A DNA stretch of 64,000 bases from Prorocentrum cordatum (Eukaryota > Sar > Dinophyceae > Prorocentrales > Prorocentraceae), in the NCBI GenBank assembly GCA_963575745.1, contig CAUYUJ010000728.1, forward strand, positions 1-64,000, read 5' to 3'. This document shows positions 46,206-56,406 of this stretch, in pieces; position 1 is the first letter of the stretch; the number at the start of each line of letters is the position of its first letter. The translations under genes and the position numbers were made by a program. Below the pieces are notes generated by a model. The model ran no database searches and had not been told where the DNA came from. It worked only from the letters and a program-made list of their open reading frames with translations.

Positions 46206-46453
46206 ACCACGTGACAACCTCGTAGAGCTCTTTCCACGCCTCAGAGTACTCAGAGTCGAAAGAGAGACCTTCTGGACGCATTTCTAGAAAAATTGAACGT
46301 TGATTTTTTTCTTGTCGAGATGAAGTGGGTTCCGCCAAGTGTTTTGATAGTGAATGTGCGCCTACAGAGCTTATATTCAGACGGAGAAGACTTCATAGTT
46401 TACAGGTGCGAAAAATCTGCTTCCTTCAAATGAAGTGTCAAATATCTTTCAAA

Positions 46454-46512
46454 CTGGGCGCCGGCGGTAAACCGTCAACCTTTCTTACCGCCGGGGGACT
46501 CGTAGAGCTTCC
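46454..46512 (+). repeat. Hairpin junction sequence (representative copy)
   Basis: The sequence begins CTGGGCGCCGGCGGTAAACC. The arms CCGGCGGTAA and TTACCGCCGG pair in a 10-bp stem with a 14-nt loop containing CCGTCAACC, and CTCGTAGAGCTTCC follows. Copies start at 36211, 36578, 37833, 38835, 39752, 43558, 44845, 45403, 45740, 46454, 53044, 54188, 55328, 57595, 58536 and 58879; inverted copies lie at 44341-44394 and 57447-57503. Most follow AA, with unrelated or variably truncated sequence to the left. Confidence 0.85.
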
Positions 46513-47290
46513 TGACCATATATAATGTCGAATAAAAATGCAGAGAACGAATAGTTGTTCAGCCTAAGGGTTTTCAGACCTCTCGATGCAACAGCCAAAC
46601 GCCCCTCATGCTTCTGGATCGTTTCCTGTGCGCACGAGCTCCGTAGCTCTCCTACAGCCCGAGTTACGTGCGAGAATCGACAGCACCTCTCAAGATCACT
46701 CGAACAATACGAATAGTTTGGCAAACCTAGCTCGAGTATCAGACCGAGTTCAGACCTCTGAATGCAACAGGCGGACGCGCCTGATGTCTCCGAATCGATT
46801 CCTGTGATTACCAGCCCTGCAGGCCCCTTACAGCACGAGTTAAGTGCAGAAAACCGAGAGCACCTCAGAAGACGACTCGAACAATACGAATAGTTTCGCA
46901 GACCTAGCTCAGGCAGAAGACCGACTTCCGAGATCTCAATTCGACAGGCGGACGCGCCTGATGTCTCCGAATCGATTCCAGTGATTACCAGCCCTGCAGC
47001 CCCCTTGCAGCTCGAGTTAAATGCAGAAAACGGACAGCTCTGATGTCTCCAAATTGATTCCTGTGAGTACGAGCCCTGTAGCCCCCCTACAGCCCGAGTT
47101 AAGTGCAGAAAACTGACAGCACCTGTCAAGATGACTCGAATACTACGAATAGTTTCGCGAACCTAGATCGGCCAGAAGACCGAGTTCAGACCTCTGGATA
47201 AAACAGACGAACGCGCCTGATGATTTGCAATCGATTTCTGCGAGAATGAGCTCTGTGGCTGCCCTACAGCTCGAGTTTGGTGTTTGGTCA

Positions 47291-47318
47291 GGCTACACAG
47301 GGCGCGTGCGCCCAAGCC
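47291..47318 (-). other. 3' UTR hairpin of LINE B
   Basis: On the plus strand GGCTACACA is followed by GGGCGCGTGCGCCC and AAGCC. The stem arrangement is the same as in LINE A. It lies 13-40 bp inside the element's 3' end, where a reverse transcriptase would recognise its own RNA in target-primed reverse transcription. Confidence 0.6.
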
Positions 47319-47334
47319 TAAGGGCTAGAGCCAG

Positions 47335-50300
47335 TTAAATCCGCCTCCTCCGCTTTGCAGAGGAAATTTCTTTAACAATGTGCTCCACACCTGTGCACAG
47401 GCGCTCGGCAGCAGATAATTCTGCCTCCGTCACGGTGGCTCCTACATCAAACATGTAGGCTTCTGAGCTCACGAGTGTCCACGGGCCATTCTCTGGAGCA
47501 ACTTCGATCCAGTGACCTCCTGCAGCACCCTCACTGCTCACTCCACCATCCCAGCATCCTCTGATGTATTTGATGTTTGTCCTGTTCTGTTTGATATAGT
47601 CGTGCTTGTAAATTCTGTAACAGTTTCCTTCTCTCGCATGGTGTGTCAGCTCATCAGCATAGGCATTGGCTTCCCTATAGATATGTTTCCAGAAATCCCT
47701 ACCGTACGTCGGGCATCGTATGTTGTGTTGTTCACTCACGTCATACATGATATTTTGTATCCTGGCGATCCGTTTGGCATACCCACTGTTGTCACAGGCC
47801 CAGACTCCCCTCAACCATTGTACGACCGTTTTACTGTCTCCGCACATTTCAACAGCGATACCTTCCATCCCAGGGTCCCATATCGTAGTCTGTTCATTAA
47901 TAACTGCAAGACGTCGGGCCAACTCGTCATCTGTCGGTGTCTTCGCAAACCCTCCCATCCTCCTCTCCTTACTCCTCCTCACAAACATATCCTCCACTTT
48001 GGGTATCTGTGATATGTGTTCCACAAACTCCTCCCAATCCGTCGGTACAACGCACGTGTCGTGCCACAGAAGCGACCTCCATTTTTCAAAGGGTGCATGC
48101 CAGCTGCTCGCCACGATTCGTGGTCTGCCTCTGAGCCGTCTCGTTCCCTCTCTCGACATCGTCCGACTTACTGCCGCCAGCATTTCATCCCTCTGCACCG
48201 TCCACTCCCCCGATACGTGCAACATGGAGCGCAGCGTCTGCTGCCACGATTTGCTATACACAGTGGACGGCATGTGGCACTTATATTGGGATACCTCCAC
48301 GGCGAATTCAAAGTTGTACCTCACAACTTTCTCCACCAACGTTTTGAACCCCCCCTCCTTGAACATCTCCCTGGATCTGTTGGTACTGCGATCCCTGAAC
48401 TCCTCCCACGTTTCCGTCTCTTTTCTATGTAATCCTCGCATTGTGTTCAAACATCTTCCTTCAAAGCTCCTCAATATGTTCAGCACATGTTCATTACAGC
48501 TCCACCCCACACATCCATGGCATATGATCTGTTGAACTCTGCTCTGATACCGTCTGAATTTTTCCCTCATGCTCACCGCGCGTGATCGATAGAATTTAAT
48601 ATCAGCATAGAAACACCGCCTGCCTGCATCAATACGGTGCCGCACTGCATGGAAATCCCTCGGGTTCGTCACAAATTTAACTCCCAGTATGTCGCACTCG
48701 CTTTTTCTCGGCAAAACCACCGCCTCACGTAATTGATAGGGTAGGCTGGGGTCTCCAGCCCGTGCACAAATATCATCTCCCAGTTCGCAAACTAATGATT
48801 GTGGTCCCTGGTTTTGTCTCAGCCCAAAAACAAGGTACTCCAGGCTCTCAATCTTCCAGTCCATACCAGCCCGTCTGAGGGCCACGGTCAACATACTCAC
48901 CATATTCCTCAGCTGATTCGCCGAAGATGCCAGCAGCACCACATTGTCAGCCCATATGTAATGATTGACCAGCGCCTGTTGTGTCCCCTCGCCTTCCAAT
49001 CGTACTCCATAATGACATGCTTCCCATGATTCAGCAATAGAGGCCCAAATTGCCTCCAACACAATATTGAAGAGTACTGGGCCTTCTTTCCCTCCAGTTC
49101 GCACCGACTTGTTATACAGGATCTCTTCGCTGCACACATCCTGGAAATCAAAAACTGCTGTGTTTCCAATCATAGGCTCCACAATTGCAATAATCAGATC
49201 TGTTGGGTATCTCAGATGTTCCATCGCGCGGATCACCATCGAGACAGTGACATGATCAAACGCTTTCTTTATATCCATTATTCCCATATGTACCGACTCG
49301 CCTTTTCCCCAGAGAGTGGCATGACGTGTCATGTGCAGCAAAGGGGCCGTCATGTGATGAACTTTGTGACTCTTCTGGAATCCATATGTCGCCAATTTTT
49401 TGATATGTCCATGTTCCTCCACAAGAATAAGAAGGCACGCCATGTACCACTGGCTCATAACACCCAACAGCGATATTGCACGAGTCTCCCCAAATGTTTG
49501 GATCATGCTCATTTTTGGAATCAACTGCACGCACAACTTTCTCCACGAATCGGGTGACGACTTTTTCTGATCATGTATTTCTTGAAATGAGTGTCGTAAC
49601 AATCTCAATGCATTCCAAGGTATTGCTTTGAGAATCTCCGCCACCAGGCCATCAGAGCCCGCTGCGGTGCCGCCCTTCAATCGGGCTCGAGCCCCCAGCA
49701 ACACACCCATAGATATGACCCTGTTCGTAGTTCTGCCCTCTGCCTCCCACTGTGTCCGTAGTCGATGCAACTCTCTCTTTGCAGCTCCTCCCTCCCCATC
49801 ACATGTATATGACCGTTGTACGTGTTTGTTGAGCTCCTCCACCCATCTTTGTTTATTTTCTGTCAGTATCCCGTCACACAGCATTTCCTTGATACACCTA
49901 CGGGGTCCATGTTTGAGGCCAGTGGAGTCCTTGAGGAGCTGTTCCCGCCTGAACTTTCTTCGGAGTGTTTTTTGACGTCTCAGTAATTGTTTCCTACGCT
50001 CACCGAAGACACCCCTCCTTAACTCCGCTTCAACGTCCACGAGTTGGTCAGGTTTTTTGATTGGTTTAGTATCCGCCCTGCCCTTTGTATGCCTACACAT
50101 CGTCGCAGCACTCACAAGCATCTGTCCAACTGTTTGTATATTTATGTCACCCTGTTGGTTCATGTGTTGTTGTACCTGCACATCGGCCAGTGTACTGAAC
50201 ACATTCGCTGACTCATAATCCTCCGGGGCCCAATTGATGAGGTTCGGGGGCCTGGGTCGCACGAAAGGCTTGCGCACCGACACATGTTTTATCCTCACAC

Positions 50301-51069
50301 CTACCTTCGCATGGCCACTGTAGCGCGACGCTCGATCCTGTGTAGGATCCACAAATTCCACCGTGCATTCAAATGAGCAGTTGGTCCGAGCCACCTCGGT
50401 ACCTGCAAATTGTGTCGGCACAAATACATAGTCCAACACCCTGGAGTAGCTGCTGGTACTCCACGGCATGTGCGTCACTTGTCGCACGCCGTAGGTGTTG
50501 GCTGCACAAAGACCCCAGTGATTCAGAAAGCGCACGAGCATGTCCCTCCTCTCCTCATGATGTTTCGCCTCCGACCTCATCCACACCTCCTCCAATCCTT
50601 CTCCCGTGAACCCCAAGAGATTTGGTTCCAGCTCCGTCTGCGCATCTGTCCCCACAAACTGCAATACTTTGGACCCCTGGTATTGCTCGCTACATAGTTG
50701 CATGCATGCACACAGCTTAGCTAGAACGTCACAATATTCATCGAGCCTATCATCTCCCCGCTGCACTGTGGGTAGGTACACTGAGGACACGACCACAGAT
50801 GCAAATTGTACAACAGCAAACCTCTCACCGCACTTACTGTCCGAAATAGTCGCCGCCCATGGGCCCCTGAAGGCCACAGCAGCTCGTCGGCACACACTAA
50901 AACGCACCTGCCACCCACATGCTTCAAATGCTGCCGATGACATGTACTGACACTCCTGCAAGCATAGCACATCATAATGACAAAACTCCAGCATTGCTGG
51001 CAAAAGCTCGCTATTCCTCATGTTGACATTCCAAGTTGCCACCGCGAGCTGAGTGGCAGACTGGCACCG
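47335..51069 (-). CDS. LINE B ORF2: endonuclease, reverse transcriptase, permuted RNase H
   Basis: The intact frame begins right after the ORF1 stop, with no ATG before the first domain. Endonuclease: VATWNVNMRN, LCLQECQYM (catalytic Glu), GTDAQTELEPN, LDYVFVP and YSGHAKVGV, where the usual SDH is SGH. RT: fingers GGTAAGSDGLVAEILKAIPW; motif A GIMDIKKAFDHV; motif B RTGGKEGPVLF; motif C YIWADNVVLLASS (48943-48954), with Asn for the second Asp. A region with LNTMRGLHRKETETWEEF follows. RNase H: CGDSKTVVQWL and REANAYADELTHHA come before GCWDGGVSSEGAAGG and TEAELSAAERL, the reverse of the usual halves. It acts in nicking the target, copying RNA and perhaps removing RNA from the hybrid. A start codon is absent; an initial GTG is possible at 51042. 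Confidence 0.9.
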   Translation of the reverse strand, partial: RCQSATQLAVATWNVNMRNSELLPAMLEFCHYDVLCLQECQYMSSAAFEACGWQVRFSVCRRAAVAFRGPWAATISDSKCGERFAVVQFASVVVSSVYLPTVQRGDDRLDEYCDVLAKLCACMQLCSEQYQGSKVLQFVGTDAQTELEPNLLGFTGEGLEEVWMRSEAKHHEERRDMLVRFLNHWGLCAANTYGVRQVTHMPWSTSSYSRVLDYVFVPTQFAGTEVARTNCSFECTVEFVDPTQDRASRYSGHAKVGVRIKHVSVRKPFVRPRPPNLINWAPEDYESANVFSTLADVQVQQHMNQQGDINIQTVGQMLVSAATMCRHTKGRADTKPIKKPDQLVDVEAELRRGVFGERRKQLLRRQKTLRRKFRREQLLKDSTGLKHGPRRCIKEMLCDGILTENKQRWVEELNKHVQRSYTCDGEGGAAKRELHRLRTQWEAEGRTTNRVISMGVLLGARARLKGGTAAGSDGLVAEILKAIPWNALRLLRHSFQEIHDQKKSSPDSWRKLCVQLIPKMSMIQTFGETRAISLLGVMSQWYMACLLILVEEHGHIKKLATYGFQKSHKVHHMTAPLLHMTRHATLWGKGESVHMGIMDIKKAFDHVTVSMVIRAMEHLRYPTDLIIAIVEPMIGNTAVFDFQDVCSEEILYNKSVRTGGKEGPVLFNIVLEAIWASIAESWEACHYGVRLEGEGTQQALVNHYIWADNVVLLASSANQLRNMVSMLTVALRRAGMDWKIESLEYLVFGLRQNQGPQSLVCELGDDICARAGDPSLPYQLREAVVLPRKSECDILGVKFVTNPRDFHAVRHRIDAGRRCFYADIKFYRSRAVSMREKFRRYQSRVQQIICHGCVGWSCNEHVLNILRSFEGRCLNTMRGLHRKETETWEEFRDRSTNRSREMFKEGGFKTLVEKVVRYNFEFAVEVSQYKCHMPSTVYSKSWQQTLRSMLHVSGEWTVQRDEMLAAVSRTMSREGTRRLRGRPRIVASSWHAPFEKWRSLLWHDTCVVPTDWEEFVEHISQIPKVEDMFVRRSKERRMGGFAKTPTDDELARRLAVINEQTTIWDPGMEGIAVEMCGDSKTVVQWLRGVWACDNSGYAKRIARIQNIMYDVSEQHNIRCPTYGRDFWKHIYREANAYADELTHHAREGNCYRIYKHDYIKQNRTNIKYIRGCWDGGVSSEGAAGGHWIEVAPENGPWTLVSSEAYMFDVGATVTEAELSAAERLCTGVEHIVKEISSAKRRRRI

Positions 51070-52566
51070 TCAATTGTTCGTCTGTCTGAGCTTCGTGAGT
51101 AACCCCTCTTGGTCCACCTCAGGCTCCACCCTCCTCAGATTATTAGTGTGTAGCGCCCACCCGCTGTGTACACCCCACTCAGCAATCAGTACTCTTGTGT
51201 CTGGATCTGCCTGTGGGTTTTGTGTAAACCATATGTATGATTTTGGCGGTCCTGGCTCCCCCTTGCACATTGTCCCCGTCGTTTTCTTCACTTCCGCAAA
51301 GCAACTCTGGAACTTACCAACCTGTTGGACATGGGGTGTTCTCCATGGCGCGCATTCTACATGAAACTTTACATTCGGTGGGAGGTCAGTGTTTCCCCTC
51401 TTGTATTCGCTGTCGAAACAATTCCGAACCTGCCATCTGATATCCACTGCCGTCCCCTTTTTGAAATAGATCCGCCCTCGTGTGTATGGCCAGTACCTGC
51501 CAGTATTCTCCCCCGCAGTTCTCGCATGATCAAAAGCAGCATTATGTGTTGCGTCCAGCGAGGCCAATCCCAATAATTTCGTTATGTTGTCGGTCAGCAC
51601 CTGTTGTTTCATGGCCTCCCTTTGTTTTATCTCTCTATTCTTCCAACCCTCACGTGATATCCATCCTTTGAACTGAATATATGATGGTACCCAGTTCGAA
51701 TTATGCCCTGCACCACTGCCCGCGTCACCTGATCCATATCTAGTCGAACCGCTTGCGCAAGATTGGGCGTCTCCATTTTTCAGATTCTGAATGTCAGCTT
51801 GGGCCTGTTTCATTTGCTCCGATAACGTTTTGACATCTGACGTTGTTCTATCAATCTTCTCCTCCATGACATGTAAATCAGCTGCAACCGATGTTTTGAA
51901 CTCACTAACCGTCGCAGTTACTTCACTCTGGCCTTTCAAAATCTGTCTGAACATTTCCTCGGGCGTCATTGTAGCTGGTTGAGGCGCCTGGACAGCAGCA
52001 CTTTGGGCCACGGCCAGACCACTCGTAGCATTGGGGACTTGGGCTGTAGCTAAATGAGGCGCCTGGACAGCAGCACTGGAAGCCGCGGCCAGACCACTCG
52101 AAGCACTGGAACCTTTGCCCTCCCCTTTCGCCCTCACCTCTCTCAACCATTCACTACTCGCATTCCCTCCCATTTTGCTATCTTCTGCTTTGTCATCCGC
52201 CATGATTGCTGACGAACGTCGTGTATTCCTCTCTTTGACTGTACGCAATGTGTGAAGTGCAGCCTGATATCTATCTGATTGCCCAATCTTCTTGAAATCG
52301 TACGCCTCCTGCTGAACAAATGCCTCTGGTGGAGAAATGTCCAACTCAAGTGCTCTCTGATCTTCCCTCTTCTCCTGCGTCGTTAATCGCGGCACAGTAG
52401 CTGATGTGTCTTTCAACCAATCACACGGATGTGGGTCACTACTCACACCAAAGTCAGCTGACGTGAAATATTCACTCTGATCGTCTTCTGACGGTATAAT
52501 ATATGCTCCCTGCGAGTCCGTTTTCAATCCAACCGCCCACAGTGGTCTTTTGTAAAATCCAGACAA
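51070..52566 (-). CDS. LINE B ORF1 protein
   Basis: The open frame is 499 codons long. The first ATG is at 52203 (MADDKAEDSKMGG), but the sequence upstream to about 52620 is also open and protein-like, so the true start is unsettled. After a Ser/Ala-rich stretch with two near-identical AVQAP repeats comes a coiled coil (MFRQILKGQSEVTATV to MKQAQADIQNLKNG). A C-terminal domain follows with PSYIQFKGWISREGW, YTRGRIYFKKG, VKFHVECAPWRTPH and GPPKSYIWF. The C-terminal domain is shared with LINE C ORF1. It is probably the RNA-binding partner of ORF2; no zinc knuckle was seen. It ends at TGA 51070-51072, in frame with ORF2. Confidence 0.8.
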   Translation of the reverse strand: MSGFYKRPLWAVGLKTDSQGAYIIPSEDDQSEYFTSADFGVSSDPHPCDWLKDTSATVPRLTTQEKREDQRALELDISPPEAFVQQEAYDFKKIGQSDRYQAALHTLRTVKERNTRRSSAIMADDKAEDSKMGGNASSEWLREVRAKGEGKGSSASSGLAAASSAAVQAPHLATAQVPNATSGLAVAQSAAVQAPQPATMTPEEMFRQILKGQSEVTATVSEFKTSVAADLHVMEEKIDRTTSDVKTLSEQMKQAQADIQNLKNGDAQSCASGSTRYGSGDAGSGAGHNSNWVPSYIQFKGWISREGWKNREIKQREAMKQQVLTDNITKLLGLASLDATHNAAFDHARTAGENTGRYWPYTRGRIYFKKGTAVDIRWQVRNCFDSEYKRGNTDLPPNVKFHVECAPWRTPHVQQVGKFQSCFAEVKKTTGTMCKGEPGPPKSYIWFTQNPQADPDTRVLIAEWGVHSGWALHTNNLRRVEPEVDQEGLLTKLRQTNN

Positions 52567-55500
52567 ATCCTGATCTTCCTGCGATCCCCACGATATCTTG
52601 ATATCAAGGACGAGAGCGAGGGTTCAATGTGAACACAGCCCCCGCGATGCGTCAAACACGCACCGCACGAGAGGGGGGCTTGAGGCAAGCCTGTGTGTGC
52701 GCCCTGACGTGGGCCCTGTTCGACGTCGCCCGAGTTAAGTGCAGAAAACCGACCGTACAGCTCGAGTTAAGTAGAAAATACCGACAACGCGTATCAAGAT
52801 GACTCGAAACAGCCGATCCCGCCGCGACGCTTTTTTGAAGAAATATTTACCCGATCGAGCTGAGATTAAGACGGCGAGCGGGAATGAGATCGAATGTGGT
52901 CAGAAAAGTACTAGAGCTCAAACGAACTGTTGAATTTCGAGAACGAAATTTTCACCCGACCGAAAGTCACCAAAAGGTCCGTCGAGATTTTTCTTGCCAA
53001 CTAGCTCTCCAGCGCGCCGGAATTACTCTTAAGCTTCCAGCAACTGGGCGCCGGCGGTAAACCGTCAACCTTTCTTACCGCCGGGGAACTCGTAGAGCTT
53101 CCTGACAATATATAATGTGAAAAAATGCAGAGAAAGGATAATTTTTCAGCCCGAGCGATTTCAAACCTCTCGATGCAACAGCCGAACGCCCCCGATGCTT
53201 CTGGATTGTCTTCTTTGCGAGCTCTGTAGCTCTCCTACAGCCCGAGTTACGTGCGTAAATCGACAGCACCTCTCAAGATGACTCTAACAAAACGAATAGT
53301 TTGGCAACCCAGCTCGAGTATCAAACCGAGTTCAGACCTCTAAATGCGACAGGCGTGCGCGTCTGATGTCTGCGAATCGACTCCTGTGATTACCAGCCCT
53401 GCAGCCCCCCCTACAGCCCGAGATAAGTGCAGAAAACCGACCTCTCAGGATGACTCGAACAATACAATAATTTCGCAGACCTAGTTTGGGGAGCAGACCG
53501 AGTTCCGAGCTCTCGATTCGACAGACGGACGCGCCTGATGTCTTCAAATCGATTCCTGTGACCACCAGCACTGTAGCCCCCGCCAGCCCGAGTTGAGTGA
53601 AGAAAACCGAGAGCACTTCTCAAGATGAATCGACCAATACGAACAGTTTCCCGATTCTAGATTGGGCAGCAGACCGAGTTCAGAGCTCTGGTTTCGACAG
53701 ACAAACGCAGCTGATGATTCTGAATCGGTTTCTGTAAACGTCAGCTCTGTAGCTGTCCTACAGCTCGAGTTAAGTACAGAAAACCGAGAGCGCCTGTCAA
53801 GATGACTCGAATGATACCTAGCTCGGCTAGCAGACCGAGTTCAGACCTCTGGATTCAACAGGCGAACGCGCCTAATCATTCTACATCGATTAGCTGTGCT
53901 TACCAGCTCTGCAGCTGTCCTAAAGCTCGAGTTATGTTCAGAAAACCGTCATCGCGTCTCAAGATGACTCGAAACGGCCGATCCCGCCTGCCTGCTTTTT
54001 GGCAGTAAAAGGTACCCGATCGAGCTGAGATCAAGATGGCGAGCGGGAATGAGATCGAATATCATGGGAAAAATACTAGAGCTCAAAGGACATGTTGAAT
54101 TTTGAGAACGAAATTTTCAAACGACCAAAAGTCAGCAAAAGGTCCGTCGAGATTTTTCTTGCCAACTAGCTCTCCAGCGCCCCGGAACTGGGCGCCGGCG
54201 GTAAACCGTCAACCTTCCTTACCGCCGGGGGACTCGTAGAGCTTCCTGATAATATATAATGTGGAAAAATGCAGAGAACGAACAGATTTCCAGCCCAAGC
54301 GATTTCAGACCTCTCGATGCAACAGCCGAACGCCCCCGATGCTTCTGGATTGTCTTCTTTGCGAGCTCTGTAGCTCTCCTACAGCCCGAGTTACGTGCGT
54401 AAATCGACAGCACCTCTCAAGATGACTCTAACAAAACGAATAGTTTGGCAACCCAGCTCGAGTATCAAACCGAGTTCAGACCTCTGAATGCGACAGGCGG
54501 ACGCGTCTGATGTCTGCGAATCGATTCCTGTGATTACCAGCCCTGCAGCCCCCCTACAGCCCGAGTTAAGTGCAGAAAACCGACAGCACCTCTCAGGATG
54601 ACCCGAACAATACAATAGTTTCGCCGACCTAGTTCGGGCAGCAGACCGAGTTCCGAGCTCTCGATTCGACAGGCGGACGCGCCTCACCTCTTCAAATCGA
54701 TTCCTGTGACCACCAGCACTGTAGCATCCCCCAGCCCGAGTTACGTGCAGGAAACCGAGCGCACTTCTCAAGATGACTCGAACCATACGAATAGTTTCGT
54801 GATTCTAGATCGGGCAGCAGACCGAGTTCAGAGCTCTGGATTCAACAGACAAATGCGACTGAAGATTCTGAATCGGCTTCTGTAAGTATCAGCTCTGTAG
54901 CTGTCCTATAGCTCGAGTAAAGTACAGAAAACCGAGAGCGTCTGTCAAGATGGCTCGAATAATACGAATAGGTTTGCGGACTTAGCTCAGCTAGCAGACC
55001 GAGTTCAAACCTCTAGATTCAACAGGCGAACGCGCCTGATCATTCTGAATCGATAAGCTGTGCTTACCAGCTCTGTAGCTGTCCTAAAGCTCGAGTTTTC
55101 TTCAAAAAACCGCCACCGCGTGTCAAGATGACCCGAAACGGCCGATCCCGCCTGCCTGCTTTTTGGCAGTAAATACCCGATCGAACTGAGATCAAGATGG
55201 CGAGCGGGAATAAGATCGAATCTCACGGGAAAAAATACTAGAGCTCTAACAAATGTTCAAATTTTGAGAACCAAATTTTCAACCGACCAAAAGTCACCAA
55301 AAGGTCCGTCGAGATTTTTCTTGCCAACTGGGCGCCGGCGGTAAACCGTCAACCTTCCTTACCGCCGGGGGACTCGTAGAGCTTCCTGATAATATATAAT
55401 GTGGAAAAAATGCAGAGAACGAATAGATTTCCAGCCCAAGCGATTTCAGACCACTCGATGCAACAGCCGAACGCCCCCGATGCTTCTGAAGTGTCTTCTG

Positions 55501-56406
55501 TACGAGCTCTGTAGCTCTCCTACATCCTACGTGCGTAAATCGAGAGCACCTCTCAAGATGACTCGAACAAAACGAATAGTTTGGCAAACCCAAACTGGAG
55601 TATCAGACCGAGTTCAGACCTCTGAATGCGACAGGCGGACGCGTCTGATCTCCCGAAATCGATTCCTGTGAATAACAGCCCTGCAGCCCCCCCTGCAGCC
55701 CGAGTTAAGTGCAGAAAACCGAGAGCACCTCTCAGGATGACTCGAACAATACGAATAGTGTCGCGGACCTAGTTCGGGCAGCAGACCGAATTCTGAGCTC
55801 TGTATTCAACAGGCGAACGCGCCTGATGTCTGCAAATCGATACTGGAACCACCAGCACTGCAGCCACCCTGCAGCCCGAGTTAAGTGCAGAAAATCGACA
55901 GCACCTCTCAAGATGACTTGAACAATACGAATAGTTCTGCGATTCTGGATCGGGTAGCAGACCCAGTTCAGAGCTCTGGATTCAACAGACAAACGCAACA
56001 AATGAATCTGCATCGGTTTCTGTAAGTATCAGCTCTTCAGCTGTCCTATAGCTCGAGTTAAGTACAGAAAACCGAGAGCGACTGTGAAGATGACTCTAAT
56101 AATACGAATAGGTTTGGGGACCTAGCTCGGCTAGCAGACCGAGCCCAGACCTCTGGATGCGACAGACGAACGCGCCTGACCATTCTGAGTCGATTAGGTG
56201 TGCTCACCAGCTCTGTAGCTGTCCTGTATCTCGAGTTAAGTGGAATATACCGACAGCGCGTATCAAGATGACTCGAAACGGTCGATCCCGCCTGGACGCT
56301 TTTTGGCAGTGAAAGGTACCCGATCGAGCTGAGATCAAGATGGCGAGCGGGAATAAGATCGAATATCACGGGAAAAGATACTAGAGCTCAAACGAATTGA
56401 GGAATA

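Larger units (their letters stand above)
47278..52730 (-). mobile_element. LINE B, apparently complete non-LTR retrotransposon
   Basis: The 5,453-bp insertion splits a 175-bp subrepeat and is flanked by CGAGTT (47272-47277 and 52731-52736), a candidate 6-bp target duplication. On the minus strand the order is a short 5' region, ORF1, one in-frame TGA, ORF2 (endonuclease, reverse transcriptase, permuted RNase H) and a 57-bp 3' UTR with a hairpin. There is no frameshift across about 1,740 codons, so this copy may be recent or active. No poly-A tail is visible. Confidence 0.85.
46454..56405 (+). repeat. Higher-order satellite array, four units of about 1.14 kb
   Basis: Hairpin starts at 46454, 53044, 54188 and 55328 are 1,137 (after removing LINE B), 1,144 and 1,140 bp apart. 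Each unit consists of the hairpin, CTCGTAGAGCTTCC, an AATATATAATGT-like word, about six 175-bp subrepeats and a right part with GATCGAGCTGAGAT and AAAAGGTCCGTCGAGATTTT. The right ends stop at different positions before the next hairpin. No coding sequence outside LINE B. Confidence 0.8.
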
